From positions 1 to 34,242 of the forward strand of contig JBJXED010000015.1 in NCBI GenBank assembly GCA_046155225.1: a DNA stretch of 34,242 nucleotides. Reading direction: 5' to 3'. Origin of the DNA: JAKFVA01 sp046155225. Its GTDB lineage: Bacteria > Pseudomonadota > Gammaproteobacteria > Burkholderiales > Burkholderiaceae_C. This document shows, in pieces, positions 25,758-32,062 of this stretch. The stretch's first letter is position 1. Each line of letters begins with the position of its first letter. Both the position numbers and the translations under genes were made by a program. The notes under the pieces were generated by a model that was not told where the DNA came from, searched no databases, and was given only the letters and a program-made list of their open reading frames with translations.

Positions 25758-26669
25758 ATGGCAGGCATAGGCTGGCGCCACCCCCACTACGCGGAACTGC
25801 TGCACAACGCCAGGGGCTTGCAGCAATCCGGGCTTGAGTTTTTAGAAGTTCATTCTGAAAATTTCTTTGCGAGCGGTGGGGCGGCGCTGGCTGTGTTGAT
25901 GCAGGGCCGGGCCGAGTTTCCGGTCAGCCTTCATGGCGTTGGTTTGGCTTTGGGTTCTGCAGTAGGTATCGACGAATGGCACTTGGACGCGCTGAGCCAA
26001 CTCGTTAAACGCGTTGAGCCCATCAGGGTCAGCGACCACGCCTGTTTTGCACGCGGGCGCTTTGATGCCGCAGCAGTTGTGCATGCTGCTGACTTGCTCC
26101 CAATCCCGCATACCCGCGAATCCCTTGAGAATTTAATTGCCAACGTGCAGCGCGTGCAAGACCGCTTGCAAAGGCCTATTGCGGTTGAAAATCTCTCCGC
26201 CTATATCCATTTCGATGCGGCAGACTCCTCAGCCGATTACTCCGAAACCGAGTTTCTAAACACACTGGCCTCCCGCACGGGATGCCAATTGTTGGTAGAT
26301 GTCAACAACATCTATGTCAATGCGCTGAATACCCTTCACTTACAAGCCCGCACACAAGATAACACTGGCGCGTCTGCGCTGAGCCTGTGCTGCCACTGGC
26401 TGGACGCCATTGCGCCTGGCCACGTTGCTGAATTGCATTTGGCGGGCCACCATACAGCAACAGATATCGTGATCGACGACCACGGCAGCCGAGTCTGTGC
26501 AGATGTCTGGGCACTGTACGAGCATGCCTTGCTGCGCTTTGGCCCCGTGCCCACCTTGATCGAATGGGACACTGACATCCCCACACTGAATGTTTTGCTG
26601 GAAGAAGCCGCCCACGCCGACCGGATTCGCACGGACGCATGTACGGCGGCCAATGGGGTGCCGGCATGA
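25758..26669 (+). CDS. bufB1: Bufferin-modifying MNIO enzyme (BufB1, DUF692)
   Basis: A 303-residue TIM-barrel protein of the multinuclear non-heme iron oxidative (MNIO, DUF692) family. Probable metal-ligand and conserved blocks in order: LEVHSENFF, SLHGVGLALGS, RVSDHACF, PIAVENLSAYIHF, LLVDVNNIYVNA, AELHLAGHHT, IDDHGS and LIEWDTDIP. These match the His/Asp/Glu/Asn framework of MbnB-like enzymes. It should oxidise Cys residues of BufA1, together with BufC1. The ATG at 25758 is chosen because GWRHPHYAELL follows as in the family; an upstream open frame lies inside bufA1. Its stop overlaps bufC1 as ATGA (26666-26669). Confidence 0.92.
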   Translation: MAGIGWRHPHYAELLHNARGLQQSGLEFLEVHSENFFASGGAALAVLMQGRAEFPVSLHGVGLALGSAVGIDEWHLDALSQLVKRVEPIRVSDHACFARGRFDAAAVVHAADLLPIPHTRESLENLIANVQRVQDRLQRPIAVENLSAYIHFDAADSSADYSETEFLNTLASRTGCQLLVDVNNIYVNALNTLHLQARTQDNTGASALSLCCHWLDAIAPGHVAELHLAGHHTATDIVIDDHGSRVCADVWALYEHALLRFGPVPTLIEWDTDIPTLNVLLEEAAHADRIRTDACTAANGVPA

Positions 26670-27454
26670 ACGGCTTGCTCGCGCAGCAGACGGCGCTCTT
26701 GAGGGCAATTCACTATCCCGCCGCAAACGCTCATGATTCAGTAGCATTACTGGCAATGAATACTTTGGCGAGAGGCCTAAAAGTATATAAATCCAATGCC
26801 CAGGCACTGGCGGAACGCAGTTTGCAAGCCACCTTCCCTGTCGTCGCCCAACTGCTGAGTTTGGAGAGCTTTGTACCGCTAGCCCATGCGTTCTGGCACG
26901 CCCACCCCCCGCAGCGGGGTGACATGGCGCAGTGGGGGGCTGAGTTGCCCCTGTTTCTCGCCACCAGCGAACAGTTGCAGGGCGATCCCTATCTGCCCGA
27001 CATTGCCCGCGCCGAGTGGGCGCTGCACACCGCCGCCAGTGCAGCCGATAAAAGTGCAGATACCCAGAGTTTTTCCCTGCTGGTGTCGCAGGATCCCGCT
27101 GACATCTGCTTGCAGCTGGCGCCAGGCACCGCCCTTGTCGACAGCCTCTACCCGGTGGCGAGTATTTTGTGCGCGCACACAGACGGCACGCCCACCTTGC
27201 AGGAGGCTGGCCTGCGCATGCAGCAAGGGGTGGCCGAGACGGCGTTAATCTGGCGCCAAGGTTACAAGCCCTGCGCACGGGAAACCTTGCCCGGCGAGGC
27301 GGCGTTGTTGAGCGCCCTGCTCCGAGGCGAGTCTCTCGCAAGTGCGCTGGCATCGGCCAGTGCACTGAATCTCAACGAATGGCTGCCACAAGCTGTCCAT
27401 ACCGGCTTGTTGCTGTCGGCACACCTCATTACAACCAAGGAACTCCATGAATAA
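26666..27454 (+). CDS. bufC1: Bufferin biosynthesis partner protein (BufC1, DUF2063)
   Basis: A 262-residue protein with the DUF2063 N-terminal pattern: a leading helix, then GLKVYKSNAQALAERSLQATF and PVVAQLLSLESFVPLAHAFW. This is the R-x-x-x-Y-x-x-N ... L-x-x-T-F-P-V-V arrangement seen across the family. The C-terminal part (ALIWRQGYKPCARETLPGEA, then LLRGESLASAL) fits the second domain. BufC proteins are thought to present the precursor to the MNIO enzyme. Residues about 25-42 are encoded by a copy of the dispersed repeat. The start at 26666 overlaps the bufB1 stop. The gene overlaps doxX by eight bases. Confidence 0.87.
   Translation: MNGLLAQQTALLRAIHYPAANAHDSVALLAMNTLARGLKVYKSNAQALAERSLQATFPVVAQLLSLESFVPLAHAFWHAHPPQRGDMAQWGAELPLFLATSEQLQGDPYLPDIARAEWALHTAASAADKSADTQSFSLLVSQDPADICLQLAPGTALVDSLYPVASILCAHTDGTPTLQEAGLRMQQGVAETALIWRQGYKPCARETLPGEAALLSALLRGESLASALASASALNLNEWLPQAVHTGLLLSAHLITTKELHE
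26740..26794 (+). repeat. Copy C of the dispersed repeat, inside bufC1
   Basis: GTAGCATTACTGGCAATGAA (from 26741) continues with TACTTTGGCGAGAGG and a TATATAAA tail. Ungapped identity to the intergenic copy B is 27 of 35. It is in frame and codes for SVALLAMNTLARGLKVYK in the variable N-terminal part of BufC1. Confidence 0.55.
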
Positions 27455-27908
27455 CGCATTACTTCAGCGCGCGCTTGCGCTTTGGGCCGTACTCAGCAAG
27501 GGGCTGGACAGTCTGCAACCGGCCAGCTTGCTGCTGTCGCGGCTGTATGTTGGTCAGGTGTTTTTTCTCTCCGGGCTGACCAAGCTGCGCGATTGGGACA
27601 TCACCGTGTCCCTATTTACCGACGAATACAAACTGCCGCTGCTGCCACCGGCTGTGGCCGCCTTCATGGGCACAGCCGGCGAGTTGGTATTGCCGGTCAT
27701 GCTGGTGCTGGGCTTGGGTGGTCGCTTCGCCGCACTGGGCTTGTCGGTCCTCAACGTGGTGGCCGTGATATCTCTGGCCGAGATTGCGCCTGCCGCGCTG
27801 GCCTACCACTACCTGTGGGGCGCACTGCTGGGCTATTTGGTGGTGTTTGGGCCAGGCGCATGGTCGGTTGACCGCTTTGTCTGGCCCCAACTCTACAAGC
27901 CCAACTGA
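27447..27908 (+). CDS. DoxX family membrane protein
   Basis: A 153-residue protein with four predicted membrane helices. It has the DoxX pattern: LLLSRLYVGQVFFLSGLTKL near the first helix, then YKLPLLPPAVAAFMGTAGEL and LGLGGRFAALGLSVLNVVAV. DoxX proteins are frequent last genes of bufferin 1/gig-type operons; a role in quinone-linked or thiol redox chemistry at the membrane is suspected but not established. It starts within the end of bufC1, so it belongs to the same operon. No strong intrinsic terminator follows. Confidence 0.88.
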   Translation: MNNALLQRALALWAVLSKGLDSLQPASLLLSRLYVGQVFFLSGLTKLRDWDITVSLFTDEYKLPLLPPAVAAFMGTAGELVLPVMLVLGLGGRFAALGLSVLNVVAVISLAEIAPAALAYHYLWGALLGYLVVFGPGAWSVDRFVWPQLYKPN

Positions 27909-27967
27909 TTGAATTTTGCTGACCGCTTAAAAAACCAAAGTAAAGCACCCTGCGTAATGAGATTGGT

Positions 27968-27994
27968 TGTAAGAGTTCCTGATGTTTTTACGAC
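27968..27994 (+). promoter_or_regulatory. Candidate ECF-type promoter of bufA2
   Basis: GGTTGTAAGAG contains TGTAA (27968-27972), and CGAC (27991-27994) follows after 18 bp, 74 bp before the bufA2 ATG. The pair resembles that upstream of bufA1 (17-bp spacing), and GGTTGT(GT)AAGA recurs upstream of the TlpA-like gene at 24736-24747. This is a weak pattern-only call. Confidence 0.3.
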
Positions 27995-28067
27995 TAGCCA
28001 ATACCGCAGCAGGTAAATGCTTTTTACGGCTTCGGAATTCACCCATCCCCATTTATGGAGTTTTGTC

Positions 28068-28343
28068 ATGACCCAATCTATCGCTTCTTTCGCCCTGGCC
28101 GCCGCAACCCTGGCGCTGGCCGCCTCCGCGTTTGCCGCTGACGCCCCCAAAGGCTCCAAAGGCAAAGCCATCGCCGCTGGCGACAAAGTGCATTGCTACA
28201 ACGTGCATGACTGCAAAGGCAACAGCGCCTGCAAAACCGCCGAGCACAGCTGCAAAGGCCAGAACGCTTGCAAAGGCCATGGCTTCATCGCCGCCACCGC
28301 TGCTGAGTGCTTGGCCAAAAAAGGCACCATTGCCGACCTGTAA
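28068..28343 (+). CDS. bufA2: Bufferin 2 precursor (BufA2 type)
   Basis: A 91-residue secreted precursor not of the DUF2282 type. Signal peptide with cleavage near AFA23-A24, then a Lys/Gly-rich stretch and six Cys at 43, 49, 55, 62, 68 and 81. The core is HCYNVHDCKGNSACKTAEHS, then CKGQNACKGHGF. The regular C-K-G repeats match the second bufferin group, which is also paired with DUF692/DUF2063 proteins. GGAG before the ATG gives a good ribosome-binding site, like that of bufA1 (TTTATGGAG versus TTATTGGAG). The next gene is the BufB-BufC fusion, beyond a terminator. Cys modification and copper binding are inferred. Confidence 0.88.
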   Translation: MTQSIASFALAAATLALAASAFAADAPKGSKGKAIAAGDKVHCYNVHDCKGNSACKTAEHSCKGQNACKGHGFIAATAAECLAKKGTIADL

Positions 28344-28378
28344 ATCCTGCGGATAGCCTAGGCAATTGCTTGGATTGC

Positions 28379-28414
28379 AAGCGCCCCGTCTCAGACAGGG
28401 GCGCTTTTTCTTTT
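28379..28414 (+). terminator. Strong intrinsic terminator between bufA2 and the bufB2-bufC2 fusion
   Basis: AAGCGCCCC (28379-28387) pairs with GGGGCGCTT (28398-28406), with a further GTC/GAC pairing inside, and is followed by TTTTTCTTTT. It lies 35 bp after the bufA2 stop and about 50 bp before the enzyme gene start at 28465. No promoter is evident after it, so the enzyme gene probably depends on read-through. Confidence 0.9.
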
Positions 28415-28464
28415 CTGCATCACAATTTCTGGTTGCCCTACAGCCCACCTAGGTCACACTCAAC

Positions 28465-30174
28465 ATGCCCGCAAAGCCATTCACCACCTCCCTGGCCGCA
28501 CCCCATGCCGGCTTTGGTCTGGGCCTTCGCACACAACATTACCCGGATCTTTTGGCTGCTGGGCAGCCGCTGGATTGGCTGGAAATCATTACCGACAATT
28601 TTTTGGTTGAAGGTGGCCGCCCGCTCAAGATGCTGGACACCCTGCGGCGCGATTACCGCATGGTGATGCACGGTGTGGCGATGTCCATTGGCGCGCCGCA
28701 AGGTCCGGCGACAGAGTACCTGCTCAAAGTCAAGGCCCTGGCCGACCGGGTTCAGCCACTGTGGGTATCTGACCATCTGTGCTGGATCGGCCCCGGCCCC
28801 GAGCAACTGCACGACCTGTACCCCTTGCCCTATACCGAGGAAGCGGCCAACCATGTGATTGCGCAAATCAAGCGTGTGCAAGATGCGCTGCAGCGCCGCT
28901 TTGTGCTGGAAAACGTCTCCAGCTACATCGACTTCAAGCATTCGGCCTGCGCCGAGTGGCAGTTTTTAAGCCATATTGCGCAAGAGGCCGACTGCCTGCT
29001 GCTGGTAGATATCAACAACATATACGTCAGCAGCGTTAATCACGGCTTTGACCCAATGGACTATTTGCGCGGCCTGCCCACCGCCCGCGTACAGCAATTT
29101 CACCTGGCGGGCCACTCGAATATGGGTGACCACATCATTGACACGCATGACCACCCGGTGGCAGCCCCCGTGTGGGATTTGTATGCCAGGGCTTGCCAAT
29201 TGTTCGGGCCCGTCAGCACCATGATCGAACGCGATGACCATATTCCGCCGCTGCCGGAATTGCTGGCCGAGTTGGACCAAGCGCGCCGCATTGCCCGCGA
29301 AGCTGCTGCGCCCAGCCGCCCCACTGGAACAACCCCCAGCGCGGCTGAAGTCAACCGCTTTTGCATTCCTGCAGCGGCATCAGCCCCGGCGCTGGTGCCC
29401 CTTCAAACGCTCTTGGCTGATTACATATTGGGCCCAGGCGACCTGCCGATTGCGCACCTGGTGCGCGAGCCTGCGCTGGGCGATGTCCAGCAGCGCCTGG
29501 GCATCTACCACCACGCCTACCGCGCCCGCTTGGCCGAGGTGCTGGCGGACACCTTCGCCAAAACCTATTTGTTCATGGGTTCGGACACCTTTGACAGCGA
29601 CGCAGCGCAGTTTTGCACCAGCCACCCCCCCCTGTCACGCAGCCTCAGTCGCTATGGACAGGACTTGCCCGACTGGTTTGCCCTGCGTTACCCAGCCAAT
29701 CCCGAACTGCCTGAGCTGGCGCGGCTTGACTTCTTGTTGCGTGCCAGCTTTGATGGTGCCGATGTTCCCGCGCTGGACGCAGCCAGTGCCGCCGCCGATA
29801 CCGACCAGCGCTGGCTGTTTGGCGAGCAACCGCTCCACCCCGGTGTGCGGCTGCTGGAAGTGACGACCAACGTGGTGCAGCTGTGGAAGGCCATTGACGC
29901 CGACCAAGACGTGCCGCCCGCTGTACGCCTGCAGTCCCCTGCCGTGCTGGCGATATGGCGTCAAGACGAACAACCCCATTTCCGAACGCTGGGCAGCGAA
30001 GAAGGTGTTTTTTTGCGCCACCTGGCCAGCGGCGCGTCCATCGCCGCTGCTTGCGAGCGCCTTCAATCTGCGGGTCAATTGAGCGACCCCTCGGTGCTGG
30101 GCGGCTGGTTGGCACAGTGGTGGGAAGAGGGCATGATGCGCGCCGAGCCTCTGCTGCCCACCGTTACAGCCTGA
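28465..30174 (+). CDS. Fused bufferin-modifying enzyme: MNIO (BufB2) plus DUF2063 (BufC2)
   Basis: A 569-residue protein made of two units normally encoded separately. Residues 1-285 are a DUF692/MNIO barrel: LGLRTQHYPDLL, LEIITDNFL, MHGVAMSIG, WVSDHLCW, FVLENVSSYIDF, LLLVDINNIYVSSVNHG, FHLAGHSNMG, IDTHDHPV and MIERDDHIPPL, keeping the expected His/Asp/Glu/Asn positions. A Pro/Ala-rich linker (about 288-312) leads to a DUF2063 domain: LQTLLADYILG, RLGIYHHAYRARLAEVLADT, then a C-terminal AIWRQDEQPHFRTLGSEEG and FLRHLASGASIAAACERL. The fusion would fix enzyme and partner at 1:1 and probably modifies BufA2. No frameshift is seen. The ribosome-binding site is poor. Confidence 0.92.
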   Translation: MPAKPFTTSLAAPHAGFGLGLRTQHYPDLLAAGQPLDWLEIITDNFLVEGGRPLKMLDTLRRDYRMVMHGVAMSIGAPQGPATEYLLKVKALADRVQPLWVSDHLCWIGPGPEQLHDLYPLPYTEEAANHVIAQIKRVQDALQRRFVLENVSSYIDFKHSACAEWQFLSHIAQEADCLLLVDINNIYVSSVNHGFDPMDYLRGLPTARVQQFHLAGHSNMGDHIIDTHDHPVAAPVWDLYARACQLFGPVSTMIERDDHIPPLPELLAELDQARRIAREAAAPSRPTGTTPSAAEVNRFCIPAAASAPALVPLQTLLADYILGPGDLPIAHLVREPALGDVQQRLGIYHHAYRARLAEVLADTFAKTYLFMGSDTFDSDAAQFCTSHPPLSRSLSRYGQDLPDWFALRYPANPELPELARLDFLLRASFDGADVPALDAASAAADTDQRWLFGEQPLHPGVRLLEVTTNVVQLWKAIDADQDVPPAVRLQSPAVLAIWRQDEQPHFRTLGSEEGVFLRHLASGASIAAACERLQSAGQLSDPSVLGGWLAQWWEEGMMRAEPLLPTVTA

Positions 30175-30203
30175 AGTTTTGGCACTGCGGGCGGCGACGG
30201 GCT

Positions 30204-30212
30204 TGCTATACT
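30204..30212 (+). promoter_or_regulatory. Extended -10 promoter of the metX leader
   Basis: TGCTATACT: a TG extension and a TATACT hexamer (30207-30212), placed a few bases upstream of the riboswitch candidate. No good -35 at 16-18 bp was found. Transcription would start close to the riboswitch P1 stem. Confidence 0.5.
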
Positions 30213-30218
30213 TAATTT

Positions 30219-30280
30219 CAAGCGCCGATTTGCCACAGCTTGCGGGCGCTCAATAAATACCGCTAAAGACCGAACGCTGC
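30219..30280 (+). ncRNA. SAM-II (SAM-alpha) riboswitch candidate upstream of metX
   Basis: Stem P1 is AGCGCC (30221-30226) with GGCGCT (30245-30250). Its loop begins GATTTG, and the tail has AATAAAT (30252-30258) and GCTAAA (30262-30267). Order and spacing match the SAM-II consensus as I recall it (GAUUU after P1, then AUAAAU and GCUAAA after P1'), with an 18-nt loop against about 17 in the well-studied example. Loop bases GCG can pair with CGC before the TAAA, as expected for the pseudoknot, but I could not verify the whole fold. Position before a homoserine acyltransferase gene fits methionine control by SAM. Confidence 0.78.
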
Positions 30281-30294
30281 GCAGAACATGGATT

Positions 30295-30329
30295 CCCGGC
30301 CTCGCTTCTTTGGCGATGCCGGGTTTTTT
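30295..30329 (+). terminator. Intrinsic terminator ending at the metX start codon
   Basis: CCCGGC (30295-30300) pairs with GCCGGG (30318-30323), followed directly by T6 (30324-30329) and then the metX ATG at 30330. It lies downstream of the riboswitch candidate and could be its expression platform, or a hairpin that hides the start. No other ribosome-binding site is evident before the ATG. Confidence 0.8.
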
Positions 30330-31481
30330 ATGTTTGCCACACCACAGTTCATGCCATTTTCGCAGCCGCTGCCCTTGCACAGCGGCGCGCAGATTCGCGA
30401 CTACACCCTGGCCTATGAAACCTACGGCACGCTCAACGCCAACCGCACCAACGCCGTGCTGGTCTGCCATGCGCTGAACGCCTCGCACCATGTCGCTGGC
30501 GTCTATGCCGACGCGCAAGGCGGCATTTTGGACAAATCCCAAGGCTGGTGGAGCACCATGATCGGGCCTGGCAAGCCGGTAGATACCGACCAGTTTTTTG
30601 TCATTGGCGTGAACAACCTGGGCTCGTGCTTTGGCTCGACCGGACCCATGCATGTCAACCCGGACACGGGCCACATTTACGGTGCGGATTTCCCGGTGGT
30701 CACGGTGCAGGACTGGGTGAACGCCCAAGCGCGCCTGTTGGATGCGCTGGGCATTGACACCCTGGCCGCCGTCATGGGCGGCAGCCTGGGCGGCATGCAG
30801 GCCTTGAGCTGGGCGCTGCAATACCCCAAGCGGGTTCGCCACGCGGTGGTGGTGGCCAGTGCGCCCTGCCTGAACGCCGAAAACATCGCCTTCAATGAAG
30901 TCGCGCGCCGCGCCATCACCACCGACCCCGATTTCTGCGGCGGCCATTTCTACGGCCGCGGCGTGGTGCCCAAACGCGGCTTGCGAATTGCCCGCATGCT
31001 CGGCCACATCACGTATTTGAGCGACGACATGATGAACGAAAAATTCGGCCGCAGCCTGCAGAACCCGCCCAGCTACCGCTACAGCACCCAAGACATTGAG
31101 TTTGAGATCGAAAGCTATCTGCGTTATCAGGCCGACAAATTTGCTGACTACTTTGATGCCAACACCTATCTGTTGATTACCCGCGCTCTGGACTATTTTG
31201 ACCCCGCCGCCGCCTGCGGCGGCAGCCTAAGCCAGGCGCTGGCCGTATCCCAGGCCCAATTCCTGCTGGTGAGTTTTTCCACCGACTGGCGCTTTGCCCC
31301 GGCCCGCAGCCGCGAGATTGTCAAAGCGCTTTTGGACAACCATGCCGAAGTCAGCTATGCCGAAATTGACGCGCCACACGGGCACGATGCCTTCTTGCTC
31401 GATGACGCCCGCTACATGAGCGTGGTGCGCTCGTACTTCAATAACAAGATTGCGCCTTCGCTGGCGGGAGCAAACCCATGA
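30330..31481 (+). CDS. metX: Homoserine O-acyltransferase MetX
   Basis: A 383-residue alpha/beta hydrolase that activates homoserine by O-acylation (acetyl or succinyl) for methionine synthesis. Motifs: YETYGTLN, CHALNASHHVAG, IGVNNLGSCFGSTGP, the nucleophile Ser152 in GGSLGGMQAL, and the catalytic His region DAPHGHDAFLLD. Whether acetyl-CoA or succinyl-CoA is used is not decided by these motifs; characterised proteobacterial MetX proteins include both. The start at 30330 (MFATPQFM) follows a terminator T-run directly. An ATG at 30288 is in frame but would make the terminator hairpin coding. metW overlaps the stop (ATGA, 31478-31481). Confidence 0.95.
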   Translation: MFATPQFMPFSQPLPLHSGAQIRDYTLAYETYGTLNANRTNAVLVCHALNASHHVAGVYADAQGGILDKSQGWWSTMIGPGKPVDTDQFFVIGVNNLGSCFGSTGPMHVNPDTGHIYGADFPVVTVQDWVNAQARLLDALGIDTLAAVMGGSLGGMQALSWALQYPKRVRHAVVVASAPCLNAENIAFNEVARRAITTDPDFCGGHFYGRGVVPKRGLRIARMLGHITYLSDDMMNEKFGRSLQNPPSYRYSTQDIEFEIESYLRYQADKFADYFDANTYLLITRALDYFDPAAACGGSLSQALAVSQAQFLLVSFSTDWRFAPARSREIVKALLDNHAEVSYAEIDAPHGHDAFLLDDARYMSVVRSYFNNKIAPSLAGANP

Positions 31482-32062
31482 GCGACGCCCTGCTGCACCA
31501 GGCCATTGCCGCGCTGGTACCGCAGGGCGCGCGCGTGCTCGACCTGGGCTGCGGCGATGGCGCGCTGCTCGCGCACCTGATCCAGGCGCGCCAGTGCACC
31601 GGCTACGGCATCGAAATTGACGATGCCAATGTACTGGCCTGCGTGCAGTGCGGCGTCAACGTCATCCAGCTCAATCTGGAAGAAGGCCTGGCGATGTTTG
31701 AAGACGCGTCGTTTGACGTGGTGCTACAAATCGACACCCTGCAGCACCTGCGCAATGCGCAAACCATGCTGCGCGAGACCGCGCGGGTAGGCCGGACAGG
31801 CATCGTCGCCTTCCCCAATTTCGGTCACTGGCCAAACCGCCTCGCCGTGCTGCGCGGCCGCATGCCGGTGACGAAGCGGCTGCCTTACGAGTGGTACGAC
31901 ACGCCCAATATCCGCGTTGGTACCTTTGCCGACTTTGCGGCGCTGGCACAAAAAAACGGGTTGCAAGTGCTCGATGCGTTTGGCCTGGAACAAGGCCGCG
32001 CCGTGCGCTGGTGGCCCAACGCGCGGGCGGCGACAGCGGTGTTTAAATTTCAGCGGGGTTAA
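31478..32062 (+). CDS. metW: Methionine biosynthesis protein MetW
   Basis: A 194-residue class I methyltransferase-like protein. It has the SAM motif VLDLGCGDGALLAHL at about residue 20, then QIDTLQHLRNAQTMLRE and the MetW-specific FPNFGHWPNRLAVLRGRMPV and LPYEWYDTPNIR. MetW is nearly always paired with metX in beta-proteobacteria and is needed for MetX activity. The four-base overlap with metX shows coupling; chrA begins directly after its TAA. Confidence 0.96.
   Translation: MSDALLHQAIAALVPQGARVLDLGCGDGALLAHLIQARQCTGYGIEIDDANVLACVQCGVNVIQLNLEEGLAMFEDASFDVVLQIDTLQHLRNAQTMLRETARVGRTGIVAFPNFGHWPNRLAVLRGRMPVTKRLPYEWYDTPNIRVGTFADFAALAQKNGLQVLDAFGLEQGRAVRWWPNARAATAVFKFQRG

Noticed and set aside
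30288..30329. Upstream in-frame ATG for metX
   Set aside because: It would place the terminator hairpin within the coding sequence and adds residues (MDSRPRFFGDAGFF) not seen in MetX proteins as I know them.
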